Below, piece by piece: positions 16,825 through 26,269 of a stretch of DNA of 64,000 nt. Source of the DNA: DAISKN01 sp963716925 (GTDB lineage Bacteria; Acidobacteriota; Vicinamibacteria; Marinacidobacterales; SMYC01). A program made the position numbers and the translations under genes. Under the pieces are notes generated by a model. That model saw only the letters and a list, made by a program, of their open reading frames with translations, was not told the origin of the DNA and made no database searches. The first letter of the stretch is position 1, and every line of letters starts with the position of its first letter. The stretch covers positions 868,001-932,000 of the forward strand of contig CAVQUX010000014.1 in the NCBI GenBank assembly GCA_963716925.1, given 5' to 3'.

Positions 16825-19800
16825 ATGAAACCCGAGGAAACCCTCTACCGCCCGAAGAACAAGGTCCGCTTCGTAACCGCAGCTTCGCTCTTCGACGGAC
16901 ACGACGCCTCGATCAACGTCATCCGGCGCCTGCTGCAGGCCCGGGGCGCGGAGGTGATTCACCTCGGACACAACCGCTCGGTCTCCGAGATCGTGAGCGC
17001 TGCCATCCAGGAGGACGCGCAGGCGATCGCGGTGAGCTCCTACCAGGGCGGGCACAACGAGTTCTTCCGCTACCTCGTGGACCTGCTTCGGGAGAAAGGC
17101 GCTTCCCACGTTCGCGTCTTCGGCGGCGGGGGCGGCGTCATCGTCCCCCGGGAGATCCGGGAGCTTCAAGACTACGGAGTGACGCGGATTTATTCCCCCG
17201 AGGACGGAAGGGTCCTGGGTCTCGCGGGGATGATCGACGACATGATGCGCTCGGCGGACTTCGCTCTGCCTCCGCTCGAAGGCGAGGTCGAAGTCTCTCT
17301 CCGCGATCGTTCGGCGTCGGGGAAGCTCGCGAGGCTCCTGACCCAGGCGGAGAGGAACGGCGCGGCGCTCCATGCCACGATCGCCAAAGCGCCCGGGGGG
17401 AAAAAGCGGAGCGCGGCGGTTGTGGGAATCACCGGCACCGGGGGCTCGGGCAAGAGCTCTCTCACCGACGAGCTCGTCCGGCGGTTCGTGACCGACGCCC
17501 CCGATCTTCCGATCGCGATCCTCTCCGTCGATCCCACCAAGCGCAAGACGGGAGGGGCGCTCCTCGGCGACCGCATCCGCATGAACGCCATCGAGCGCGA
17601 CAACGTCTACATGAGGAGCCTCGCCACCCGGGGCTCGGAATCCGAGCTTCCCAAGGCGATCGAGACGGACATCGAGATTCTCTCTCGCGCGGGTTTCCGC
17701 CTGATCCTCCTCGAGACGCCGGGCATCGGACAGGGCTCGTCCGCGGTCGCCGACGTCTCCGACTTGAGTCTGTACGTGATGACGCCGGAGTACGGGGCCC
17801 CCTCGCAGCTCGAGAAGATCGACATGCTCGACTTCGCGGACGTGGTGGCCATCAACAAGTTCGACCGGCGCGGGGCCGAGGACGCGCTCCGCGACGTGAG
17901 AAAACAGTTCCGCCGGGGGAAGCACATCGGCCACGAGGTCCCCGACTCCGAGCTTCCGATCTTCGGCACCATCGCGAGCCAGTTCGGCGATCGCGGGGTG
18001 GATGCTCTGTACGTACACCTCCTCGACCGGCTGCGGGAGATGGATCCTTCGCTCCCCGCGCACAGTGCGGGTCCGGGCGAGAAGGTCGGCCGCCGGAAAG
18101 CGATCATCCCCGAGAGCCGCGAGCGCTACCTCGGGGAAATCACCGAGCTCCTGAGGAAGGAGCGCGAGCGAATCGAATCCGAGGTCGGCGTCGCGCGGAA
18201 GCTCTACCAGCTCGAAGGCGCGGCTTCGCTGATCGAGGACCAGGCATCGAAGACGCTGCTCCGCGAGCGAGCGCGCGAGCTCCGCAAAGGGATTCGTGAC
18301 CAGAGCTTCGGACTCATCGAGGAATGGCCGGAGTTGAAGAAACGCTACTCCGCTCCCGAGGTACGATTCGAGGTCCGGGGGCGCGAGATCGACGTCGAAA
18401 GCACGACCACTACCCTCAGCGGCTCGCGCGTTCCCAAGGTCGCGCTCCCGCGATTCGAGGATTGGGGGGAGATTCTGCGATTCCGCCTCCAGGAGAACCT
18501 CCCCGGCTACTATCCTTTCACCGCGGGCGTCTTTCCCTTCAAGAGGGACGAGGAGTCGCCGAGGCGCCAGTTCGCGGGAGAGGGCGGTCCGAAGCGGACC
18601 AACCTGCGCTTTCACTACCTCTCCCGGAACGATACCGCCAAGAGGCTTTCGACCGCCTTCGACAGCGTGACCCTCTACGGCGAGGACCCCGGAGAGAGAC
18701 CCGACATCTACGGGAAGATCGGCGAAGGCGGCGTCTCCGTCGCCACCCTCGACGACATGAAGGAGCTCTACGAGGGTTTCGACCTCGTCGATGCTTCGAC
18801 CTCCGTCTCCATGACCATCAACGGACCGGCGCCCACGATCCTGGCGATGTTCTTCAATACCGCGATCGATCGGGAGGTTCTGCGGTTCGAGCGCGACCGG
18901 GGCCGGAAGCCCGATGCCTCCGAGCGGGAGCGCCTCCGCCGGGAAACGCTCTCCACGGTTCGAGGCACGGTGCAGGCCGACATCCTCAAGGAAGACCAGG
19001 CGCAGAACACCTGCATTTTCTCGACGGACTTCGCCCTCCGGCTCATGGGCGACATGCAGCAGTTCTTCATCGACCACGAAGTCAGGAACTTCTACTCGGT
19101 CTCGGTCTCCGGGTACCACATCGCGGAAGCCGGGGCGAATCCCATCACCCAGCTCGCCTTCACCCTTTCGAACGGCTTCACCTACGTCGAGTACTACCTC
19201 GCGCGCGGGATGCGGGTCGACGACTTCGCTCCCAACCTCTCGTTCTTCTTCAGCAACGGGCTCGACCCCGAGTACTCGGTCCTCGGCCGGGTGGCCCGGC
19301 GAATCTGGGCTCGGGTGATGAAGCACCGGTACGGTGCCTCCGAGCGGAGCCAGAAGTTCAAGTACCACATCCAGACGTCGGGACGATCGCTGCACGCGCG
19401 CGAGATCCAGTTCAACGACATCCGCACCACGCTCCAGGCGCTGACCGCGGTCTACGACCACTGCAACTCGCTTCACACCAACGCCTACGATGAAGCCATC
19501 ACCACCCCCACCACCGAGTCGGTGCGGCGGGCGATGGCGATCCAGCAGATCATCCAGAAGGAGTTCGGGATGACGAAGAACGAGAACCCGCTTCAGGGCT
19601 CGTACGTCATCGACGACCTCACCGATCTGGTGGAGGAGGCGGTGATCGCGGAGTTCGATCGGTTGAACTCGCGGGGGGGAGTTCTCGGGGCGATCGAGCT
19701 CCAGTACCAGAGGAGCCGCATCCAGGAAGAGTCGCTCCAGTACGAGCTCAAGAAGGACAGCGGCGAGATACCCATCGTAGGCGTGAATTGCTTCCTCGAC

Positions 19801-20076
19801 CCCGACGAAGCCGCGACGGGAACCGTGGAGCCGGCGGAGATCGAGCTCGCCCGGGCGAGCGAGGACGAGAAGCGGGCGCAGATCCGGCGGCTGGCGGCGT
19901 TTCACGAGAAGCACCGGGACGAGGCGGAGGCGGCCCTCGCGAGACTGAGACAGGTCGCCCTTACCGAGGGAGGCAACGTCTTCGAAGAGCTCATGAGCAC
20001 CGTCCGGGTCGCGAGCCTAGGGCAGGTGACGAACGCCCTGTACGACGTCGGAGGCCGCTACCGCCGGGCCCTATGA
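16825..20076 (+). CDS. icmF: IcmF-type fused B12-dependent acyl-CoA mutase
   Basis: 1083 residues with three parts in one chain. The N-terminus is a cobalamin-binding Rossmann domain (VTAASLFDGHDASINVIRRLL, then the glycine-rich VRVFGGGGGVIVP). The middle is a MeaB-like GTPase chaperone with P-loop GITGTGGSGKSS near residue 200 and NKFDRRG as the guanine-specificity motif. The C-terminal half is the acyl-CoA mutase TIM barrel (YGKIGEGGVSVATLDDM, NTYDEA-type region as LHTNAYDEAITTPT). This order defines IcmF, isobutyryl-CoA mutase fused; relatives act on isovaleryl- or pivalyl-CoA. The preferred acyl group cannot be read from sequence here. It overlaps the next gene by four bases. Confidence 0.92.
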   Translation: MKPEETLYRPKNKVRFVTAASLFDGHDASINVIRRLLQARGAEVIHLGHNRSVSEIVSAAIQEDAQAIAVSSYQGGHNEFFRYLVDLLREKGASHVRVFGGGGGVIVPREIRELQDYGVTRIYSPEDGRVLGLAGMIDDMMRSADFALPPLEGEVEVSLRDRSASGKLARLLTQAERNGAALHATIAKAPGGKKRSAAVVGITGTGGSGKSSLTDELVRRFVTDAPDLPIAILSVDPTKRKTGGALLGDRIRMNAIERDNVYMRSLATRGSESELPKAIETDIEILSRAGFRLILLETPGIGQGSSAVADVSDLSLYVMTPEYGAPSQLEKIDMLDFADVVAINKFDRRGAEDALRDVRKQFRRGKHIGHEVPDSELPIFGTIASQFGDRGVDALYVHLLDRLREMDPSLPAHSAGPGEKVGRRKAIIPESRERYLGEITELLRKERERIESEVGVARKLYQLEGAASLIEDQASKTLLRERARELRKGIRDQSFGLIEEWPELKKRYSAPEVRFEVRGREIDVESTTTTLSGSRVPKVALPRFEDWGEILRFRLQENLPGYYPFTAGVFPFKRDEESPRRQFAGEGGPKRTNLRFHYLSRNDTAKRLSTAFDSVTLYGEDPGERPDIYGKIGEGGVSVATLDDMKELYEGFDLVDASTSVSMTINGPAPTILAMFFNTAIDREVLRFERDRGRKPDASERERLRRETLSTVRGTVQADILKEDQAQNTCIFSTDFALRLMGDMQQFFIDHEVRNFYSVSVSGYHIAEAGANPITQLAFTLSNGFTYVEYYLARGMRVDDFAPNLSFFFSNGLDPEYSVLGRVARRIWARVMKHRYGASERSQKFKYHIQTSGRSLHAREIQFNDIRTTLQALTAVYDHCNSLHTNAYDEAITTPTTESVRRAMAIQQIIQKEFGMTKNENPLQGSYVIDDLTDLVEEAVIAEFDRLNSRGGVLGAIELQYQRSRIQEESLQYELKKDSGEIPIVGVNCFLDPDEAATGTVEPAEIELARASEDEKRAQIRRLAAFHEKHRDEAEAALARLRQVALTEGGNVFEELMSTVRVASLGQVTNALYDVGGRYRRAL

Positions 20077-20489
20077 GCAAGCGCTATCGGATCCTGGTGG
20101 CGAAGCCCGGCCTCGACGGACACGATCGCGGCGCCCTCGTCGTCGCCCGGGCGCTTCGGGACGCGGGAATGGAGGCGATCTACACCGGACTCCGCCGGAC
20201 TCCAGAGGAGATTGTGGATGCGGCGGTGCAGGAAGACGTCGATGCCATCGGGGTTTCCATCCTCTCGGGCGCTCATCGCCACCTGCTGTCGCGCATCCTC
20301 GAGCTTCTTCGCGAGAAGAAGATGGACGATGTCGTCCTCTTCGCCGGCGGCATCATCCCCGACAAAGACATCCCGATACTCGAGGAGATGGGGGTAGAGA
20401 AGGTATTCCAGCCGGGGGCCAGGACCGACGAAATCGTGTCGTTCCTGCGAGAGCGGCTATCCGCGAGAGAGAGCCCGGGCCGCGGCTAG
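20073..20489 (+). CDS. Stand-alone cobalamin-binding protein (mutase small-subunit type)
   Basis: A 138-residue B12-binding domain of the kind found at the C-terminus of methylmalonyl-CoA mutase. It has the DxHxxG motif (KPGLDGHDRGALVVARALRDAG), the SILSGAH segment that holds the nucleotide tail, and FAGGIIPDKDIPILEEMGV. It is translated from an ATG overlapping the icmF stop, so it is made with IcmF. This is odd because IcmF already carries its own B12 domain. It may serve a second mutase large subunit elsewhere, or store or deliver cobalamin. Confidence 0.9.
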   Translation: MSKRYRILVAKPGLDGHDRGALVVARALRDAGMEAIYTGLRRTPEEIVDAAVQEDVDAIGVSILSGAHRHLLSRILELLREKKMDDVVLFAGGIIPDKDIPILEEMGVEKVFQPGARTDEIVSFLRERLSARESPGRG

Positions 20490-20810
20490 CTTCGAATTAA
20501 TGCCGGAAGGAATCCTTGGCGCCTTTTGGGCGCTGGCGTTCGAATTCCGGGTTCCTCCCTGCTCGCTCCTTTCGCATCCTCTTCGTAGACAAGGAATTAT
20601 GTAGCTGCTTCGGTTGACACCATCCCCCTTGCGTGTTACCATTTCCAAAAACTCTCGATTAGTAGAGCAAGCCGACGTTGCGTTCCGCAAACCAAACACG
20701 ATTCGCGCTTTCAGGAGCATCCGAAGCCCGGCCTGCCTTCGCGAAGCTTCGGCGGGTCCGCGGTAACCCCGGGGGCGAAGGCGGAAGGGCGAAGGCCGGG
20801 AGGAGGGGCG
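20490..20810 (+). promoter_or_regulatory. Intergenic region with sigma-70 promoter for response regulator
   Basis: A 321-base gene-free stretch. TTGACA (20614-20619) and TACCAT (20637-20642) are exactly 17 bases apart, giving a leader of about 160 bases before the ATG at 20811. The leader's 3' part is rich in short inverted GC runs (around 20725-20800). GGAGGAGG precedes the start codon. A small stem GGCGCC/GGCGCT near 20519-20535 lies just after the B12 gene and could be a weak terminator without a T-run. Confidence 0.55.
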
Positions 20811-22433
20811 ATGGGACATAAGATCCTGCTCGCTGACGACAGCATCACGATTCAGAAGGTCATCGAGCTCACCTTCTCCGACGAGGACTTCGAGCTGCAC
20901 ACGGTCGGCAACGGCCAGAAGGCGATCGACGAGATCCGCTCGATCATGCCTCACATCGTGCTCTGCGACATCATCATGCCGGAAAAGAACGGCTACGAGG
21001 TCTGCGAGTTCATCAAGTCCAGCGCCGATTTGAAGCATATTCCGGTTCTTCTTTTGACGGGCGCGTTCGAGCCCTTCGACCAGGAGCGTGCCCGCGCCGC
21101 CGGGTGCGACGGTTTCCTGGCCAAGCCGTTCGAGCCCCAGACTCTGATCTCGAAGGTGAAGGAGCTTCTGGTTCGATCCCCGGCGGTCGCGGCCGCACCC
21201 GCACCCCCTCCTCCTCCGGCGCCCAAACCATTTCCGACTCCCGCGCCTCCGAGCCCGCTCATGGACCACAGGAGCGACGAGCGGACGGTCATCATGCCTC
21301 CGAGCCTGGGCGGAAATCCTCCCCCACCCGTGAGAGCCCCTCACGTCGCCGCTCCCGCGCCGCCCCCGCCGGCTCCGGTCGCGGACTACGGCTCCGGGTT
21401 CGACGATGCTTTCGCCATCGAGGCGGGAGAACGGGAGCTCATGATGGAGCCGGGCGACCACACCGTTCTTCTCGGGAGCCGCGAAGGACGGCCGGCCGCG
21501 CCTGCCTCCGCGGGAGACGACATCTGGGGCGCCGTCGAAGCTCCGGTCAATCCCGAAGAGGAAGACAGCTCGACGGTGTTCATGGCGCCGCCTCCGCTCG
21601 CAGCACCTCCGGCTTCGGCTCAGCCCATCACCTCTCGGGACTACGAGGTCCAGTACGAGGCCGACGACATGGACGCTACGTGGCGGATGCCGAACGAGGG
21701 CGGCGCCGAGTCGGCCCCGACCTACCAGGGCTTCGAGGAGTTCGCGGACGCGCCTCTCTCGCAGGCCTCGGCCTTCGTGCCGCCGCCGCCGATACCCGAC
21801 ACACCCCCGATTGCGCCGATTGCGCCGATTGGGGAAGCGCCTCCGCTCGAGATGCCGCCGCCGCTCACCCCCGCGGCGCCCGAGCCGGTCTTCGAGCCCT
21901 ACGATCCATTCGTGGCCGCGGCGCAGCACTCCGCGACGGCATTCGAGCCCGTCTCCTCGTTCGAGACCGACCAGACGGTCGACTCGGCATTGACCGACAC
22001 CGATGACGCATTCGAGCGGATCGCCTCGGGCGCCGGCGGGGGCTTCGACGCATACGGGGAGCCGGAGATCGTCGCGCCGAACGAAGCTCCCGTGGCGGAG
22101 CCGGAGCCGGTGTTCGAGACCAACGCCGCCAACGAGCCCTTCAAAGAGCCGTTCGATGAACCCTTCGATGAGCTCGATACCGCCGGCCCCTCCGAGGTCC
22201 CGGAGTCACCGGTGTTCGCGGCCAAAACCGCTTCCCCGGCCGCCGCCGGCGCGGGCTCACCGATCGCGATCGACGACGCGCTCATCGACAAGGTCGTCGC
22301 CCGCGTCGTGGACAAGCTCTCCCAGAAGATCGTCCAGGAGATCGCCTGGGAGGTCGTGCCCGATCTCGCCGAAGGAATGATTCAGAGGGAGATCGACGCG
22401 CTGAAGGCCAAGCTTTCGAAGGTCCCCAAATAA
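20811..22433 (+). CDS. CheY-type response regulator with long Pro/Ala/Glu linker
   Basis: 540 residues. The first 125 form a receiver domain: DDS near residue 10, the phosphorylated Asp in IVLCDIIMPEKNGYEVC, the Thr in LLLTGAF and the Lys in FLAKPFEP. About 340 residues of proline-, alanine- and glutamate-rich low-complexity sequence follow, with short internal repeats (API x3; EPF/DEPF x4). A conserved-looking helical end of about 55 residues closes the protein (DKVVARVVDKLSQKIVQEIAWEVVPDLAE). No DNA-binding or enzymatic output domain is present. The layout suggests a scaffold or polarity-type regulator acting through its helical tail, but no partner is encoded next to it. Confidence 0.8.
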   Translation: MGHKILLADDSITIQKVIELTFSDEDFELHTVGNGQKAIDEIRSIMPHIVLCDIIMPEKNGYEVCEFIKSSADLKHIPVLLLTGAFEPFDQERARAAGCDGFLAKPFEPQTLISKVKELLVRSPAVAAAPAPPPPPAPKPFPTPAPPSPLMDHRSDERTVIMPPSLGGNPPPPVRAPHVAAPAPPPPAPVADYGSGFDDAFAIEAGERELMMEPGDHTVLLGSREGRPAAPASAGDDIWGAVEAPVNPEEEDSSTVFMAPPPLAAPPASAQPITSRDYEVQYEADDMDATWRMPNEGGAESAPTYQGFEEFADAPLSQASAFVPPPPIPDTPPIAPIAPIGEAPPLEMPPPLTPAAPEPVFEPYDPFVAAAQHSATAFEPVSSFETDQTVDSALTDTDDAFERIASGAGGGFDAYGEPEIVAPNEAPVAEPEPVFETNAANEPFKEPFDEPFDELDTAGPSEVPESPVFAAKTASPAAAGAGSPIAIDDALIDKVVARVVDKLSQKIVQEIAWEVVPDLAEGMIQREIDALKAKLSKVPK

Positions 22434-22434
22434 C

Positions 22435-23881
22435 CTCTCTCGGGAACCGGCTTCGGAGCTCTGGCTCGAGCTGGGGACGATTCATCCTCCTCATCGACGA
22501 GACCGACTCGACGAACGTTCTCGCGGCTGCTCTCGCGAGAAGGGGCGCGCCCCATGGAAGCGTCGTTCTGGCGAAGGCGCAGCGCGCGGGAAAAGGACGC
22601 TGGGGCCGGAAGTGGGAGTCGATCGAGGGTGGCCTCTATCTCTCCCTGGTGATTCGACCGGAGGCGCCGGAAGGGGAGGACCCCGGCGTTCTCGGCGTCC
22701 TCCCGCTCGCCGCAGCGGTCGCGGCCGCCGAGGCGCTCCGGGAGGCGGCGGCCATCGAGAGCGAGCTCCGCTGGCCCAACGATCTCTTCGTCGCCGGCCG
22801 GAAGCTCGGAGGCATCCTCTGCGAATCGAGCTTCATCGGTCAAAGGTGCGAGTTCGCGGTGGTGGGAATCGGCATCAACGTGAATCAGTCGGCTGGAGAA
22901 TTTCCCGAAGAGGTCTCCTCGCGCGCGACCTCGGTGCGCGCGATCCTCGGCCGCGCGATGGATCCACTGGAGCTCGGTCTCGCGGTGGTACTCGCTCTCG
23001 AGAAATGTTGGGAGCGGGAGAGCCGGGCTCGTATTCTGCAGCGGTGCCGGGAGCTCGCGAGCGGTCTTCCGGGCGCGCGCGTGCGAGTGGTGCCGCGCGA
23101 AGGAAGCGCGTACCCGGCTCGGGTCGCTGGGCTCGCGGAGGACGGCGGACTCGAAGTGCGTCTCGACGATGGCACCGCGAGAACGCTGCGTTCGGACGAC
23201 GTACATCTTCAAGAGGACCCGGAGGGAGGCTACTACCAGGAGGTGGAGAGCTACTTCGTCGCGCGCCGCGGAGGTCCCCTGTTCATCACCCCGGGTGAAT
23301 GGGACCTGGTGTTTCGCTGGGAGCAGATGGGCGTTCCTCTCGCCGTGGTCAAGGAAGGAATCGACCGCGTGTTCGAGCGGCCGAAGACCCTTCTCAAGCC
23401 GCGCCGGCTGAGTTACTGCCGGCAGACCGTCGAGGCGGCCTTTCGAAGGGTTCGCGAGTCGAGCTTCGGGAGTCGCGCGGGCGGCACGGCGGCGGAGGAC
23501 ACCGGGGCCGGGGCGCACCTCCTGGAAATCTCTTCGCGACTCAGGGACCTCGCGGCCGCATGGTCGGAGAGGGAGCGGGAGCTCTCTCTCTTCCTCGAGC
23601 GGGCCTCGGATGCCGTGTGTTCCTGGTCGGAGCGCGCCGAACAGGCGCCGGACGAGGTCGAGCGCGAGCTTCTGGAGCTCGACGGGAAGCTCGTCGTCGA
23701 ATCCGAGACCGTGGTCGGCGGAGCCGCGCGCGACGAGCTGAGGCGCGAAGCGGAGCTCTCGCTCGAGTCCTACCGCGAGCGCATGCCAGAGAAAATCCAC
23801 CGGGCGGCGCTCGAGAGCGCGTACCGAAGGCGGCTCCGCAGGAAGCTCGGGCTGCCGACCCTGAGCCTCTATACGCGATAA
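22435..23881 (+). CDS. birA: Biotin-protein ligase fused to an uncharacterised domain; start unresolved
   Basis: The first part is the catalytic core of BirA, which attaches biotin to carboxylase carrier domains: ETDSTN near 22500, QRAGKGRWGRKW, LRWPNDLFVAGRKLGGIL and VGIGINVNQ, ending with an SH3-like domain near 23210. No N-terminal DNA-binding domain is present. The same frame then continues for about 220 residues of an unknown domain (YYQEVESYFVARRGGPLFITPGEWDLV and a helical, charged rest). No ATG, GTG or TTG lies in frame before 22649, which is too late. A +1 shift near 22486 would give LELGTIHLLIDETDSTN, a better family match but still no canonical start (a CTG is at 22471). The given 5' end is approximate. 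Confidence 0.75.
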
Positions 23882-23884
23882 CTC

Positions 23885-25210
23885 ATGGCGGACTACGACG
23901 TTCGAATCGAGAAGATCGTCGCCGGGGGAGATGGGCTCGCGCGCCACGAGGGCCGGGTGATCTTCGTGCCCGGGACGGCACCCGGAGAACGGCATCGAGT
24001 GAGGACGCTTCGCGAGAGGACGGATTACGCGAGAGCGGTGTCCGTCGAGGTCCTCGAGGTCTCCCCCGAGCGGCGAGCTCCACCCTGCCCGTACTATGAG
24101 AGCTGCGGCGGCTGCCGCCTCATGCACCTTCGCCCCGAGGCGCAGCTCGACGCGAAGCGACGGATTCTGGTGGAGGGCATCGAACGCGGTGCCCGCTCAC
24201 CGTACGAGAAGCCCCTGACGATGCACTCGGCGAGCGACGTGGAGTACCGGAACCGGCTTCGATTCCACGTGGCCTTCGTCGCCAACCAGGCGATTGCCGG
24301 CTTTCGCCGCCGCGAAAGCCACGAGATCGTGGACATCGAGCGGTGCCTTCTCGGGACGGAGACGCTGAACCTGGCGTGGCAGCGCATCCGCCGGGCGATC
24401 TCGGAAGACCGGCGCCTCGCCCGAAGTCTGGTCGCGGTGGAGCTCGAGGAGTCGACCGACGAGCCAGGGCGGATCGCGGCGAGATTTCTCGTCTCCTCGA
24501 GCGATGGTCTCCGAGCGTTCGAGGAGGGAAGGCGCGAGGAGCTCCTCACGGAGCTCGGGCTCGAGGGTATGGTCGCGGCCGTCGACGAGGATCGCGGCGG
24601 CGGTCCCTGGATCCGGGCGGGGCGACCCTACGTGGAGCACCGGGTGTCGGGGCACAAGCTCCGGCAGTCAGTCGGGAGCTTTTTCCAGTCGAACCGGTTC
24701 CTCCTCGAAGAGCTGGTGTCGAGCGTCGTCGCCGACTCGGGGGAGGGAAGCTCCCCGCGCGGCCTCGACCTGTTCTGCGGGGTCGGTCTCTTCGCCATCC
24801 CGCTTTCGCGGAGGCTCGACAACGTCATCGGAGTCGAGAGCCAGGGCCTCGCCCTCCAGGACGCGCGCGAGAATGCCGAGCGGGCGGCGGCGGACGGGCC
24901 TGGGCGGGCCGCCCGGCTGCGCTTCGTTCGCGGGGACGCTACGGCCTACGCCGCCCGGGCGAAGCTTTCACCTACCGACCTGGTCATCCTGGACCCTCCG
25001 CGGGGAGGCCTGTCCCCCGCGCTCATCGAAGCGGTGGGCGCGAGCCCCCTTCGATCGATTCGATACCTGTCCTGCGACCCCCCGGCCCTGTTCCGGGATG
25101 CCGGTCGCCTCTCCGCTCACGGCTTTACTCTCTCGAGCCTCGCGTTCTTCGACCTCTTTCCGAACACCCACCACTTCGAGACTCTCGCCATCTTCTCGCG
25201 CGCCCGCTGA
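23885..25210 (+). CDS. 23S rRNA (uracil-C5) methyltransferase, RlmD/RumA-like
   Basis: A 441-residue TrmA-family enzyme. The N-terminus is a TRAM RNA-binding domain (VRIEKIVAGGDGLARHEGRVIFVPGTAPGE), followed by the iron-sulfur cysteines in PPCPYYESCGGCRLMHL. The SAM-binding LDLFCGVGLFAIPLS, LDPPRGGLSPALI and the catalytic cysteine in YLSCDPPALFRDAGRL are clear. The family makes m5U in 23S rRNA (position 1939 for RlmD); the exact target is inferred. It starts three bases after the birA-fusion stop, so the two are cotranscribed. Confidence 0.92.
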   Translation: MADYDVRIEKIVAGGDGLARHEGRVIFVPGTAPGERHRVRTLRERTDYARAVSVEVLEVSPERRAPPCPYYESCGGCRLMHLRPEAQLDAKRRILVEGIERGARSPYEKPLTMHSASDVEYRNRLRFHVAFVANQAIAGFRRRESHEIVDIERCLLGTETLNLAWQRIRRAISEDRRLARSLVAVELEESTDEPGRIAARFLVSSSDGLRAFEEGRREELLTELGLEGMVAAVDEDRGGGPWIRAGRPYVEHRVSGHKLRQSVGSFFQSNRFLLEELVSSVVADSGEGSSPRGLDLFCGVGLFAIPLSRRLDNVIGVESQGLALQDARENAERAAADGPGRAARLRFVRGDATAYAARAKLSPTDLVILDPPRGGLSPALIEAVGASPLRSIRYLSCDPPALFRDAGRLSAHGFTLSSLAFFDLFPNTHHFETLAIFSRAR

Positions 25211-25323
25211 GCTCGCCGACCTTCGGCCAAGCTTGCCAACGTTCCCATCGGGGACCATACTAGAAGCGTCTCGTGATGCTTCCCAGCGCCGCTTTCGGGA
25301 CGATACAAAAGGGAGAGCCAGTC

Positions 25324-26229
25324 ATGCCTTCCACCCCTTCCAGGATGAGAATTTTTCTACTCCTCGTATCGACAGCGGTCATCGCGCCGCGGCTCGCCTC
25401 GGCACAGTCAGTCGTCGTGTTCGTGGATGGAAAGCGGATGGAGGTCCAGAGTTACGAAGTGAAGGAGGGACTCGTCGTCCTCAAGACCAAGGAAGGCAAG
25501 CTCATGTCGGTGCCTCGGTCGTACGTCAATCTGGTGGCGACGGAGGAGGCCAACCGAGGCGGTCAAGGAACTTCCGCGCCTGCGCGGCCCCCGGCCCGAA
25601 CCCCCGCGCCCCCGCCGAAGCCGGATCCTCAGGCGCTCTCGAGCGAGACGGTCGAGCCCGAGCCCCCGGTCCGCGCTCCCGAGCCGCCGCCGCCGACCCC
25701 GGCGCCGGCACCCACCCCGGCGACTCCGCCGCCGCCGAGTCCGAATCTCGCGGCGAGCCCTCCCCCCGTCTGGTCGAACCAGGAGCTTCAAGTGAGTCTC
25801 GTCGTGCCCTCCGCCGCCTGGGTGATCGAACAGATGCCGGCCTCGTTCGACGTCGCCGCTTCACTCGCGAACTCGGCGACCGAAGCCCGGGCGACGCTGG
25901 CGTTGATTCGAGGAGCCCTCCGCGGCGCGAAGGATTTTCAAAGAGCCGTTCACGACGTCGAGAAGTCTGTCTTCCAGGCGAGCGGATACCGACCCATCTC
26001 GAATGGGCCCATCACTCTCGAGCCGTACGAGGCTCACGAGCTACGTTTCATCAAGATGGCGGGCTCTGTCCCCATCTTCAATCGCCTGGTGATGGTGTAC
26101 TCGCGCGATCTCGCCTACGTCCTGAGCCTCAGCTGTCCCGAGTCGAGGGTCCAGGAGAACGAAGCCGATTTCGAGGCGCTCGTGAGGGGTCTCGTGGTGA
26201 AGAAGCCCCGGAAGGATTTGACCTTCTAG
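25324..26229 (+). CDS. Secreted proline-rich protein of unknown function
   Basis: About 301 residues. A signal peptide (MRIFLLLVSTAVIAPRLASA) is followed by a short beta domain (VVVFVDGKRMEVQSYEVKEGLVVLKTKEGKLMSVPRSYVNL), which resembles small 'SHS2/SH3-like' lipid or peptide-binding motifs seen in secreted Acidobacteria proteins. A 70-residue Pro/Ala/Glu linker then leads to a C-terminal domain of about 150 residues (LQVSLVVPSAAWVIEQMPASFDVAASL ... VMVYSRDLAYVLSLSCPESR) reminiscent of surface-stress proteins but not assigned. The ATG at 25324 has GGGAGAG upstream. It precedes comEC by 40 bases. Confidence 0.65.
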   Translation: MPSTPSRMRIFLLLVSTAVIAPRLASAQSVVVFVDGKRMEVQSYEVKEGLVVLKTKEGKLMSVPRSYVNLVATEEANRGGQGTSAPARPPARTPAPPPKPDPQALSSETVEPEPPVRAPEPPPPTPAPAPTPATPPPPSPNLAASPPPVWSNQELQVSLVVPSAAWVIEQMPASFDVAASLANSATEARATLALIRGALRGAKDFQRAVHDVEKSVFQASGYRPISNGPITLEPYEAHELRFIKMAGSVPIFNRLVMVYSRDLAYVLSLSCPESRVQENEADFEALVRGLVVKKPRKDLTF

Positions 26230-26269
26230 GACCTCCGGCCTTTCGAGACCGGGGGGAGCGGCTCTGAGC

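Noticed and set aside
16594..19914. 1106-codon open frame antisense to icmF
   Set aside because: Long antisense frames are expected in GC-rich genes with strong third-position bias. Its sequence is low-complexity, rich in Arg, Glu, Leu and Val, with no recognisable domain, and the sense strand encodes a clear IcmF.
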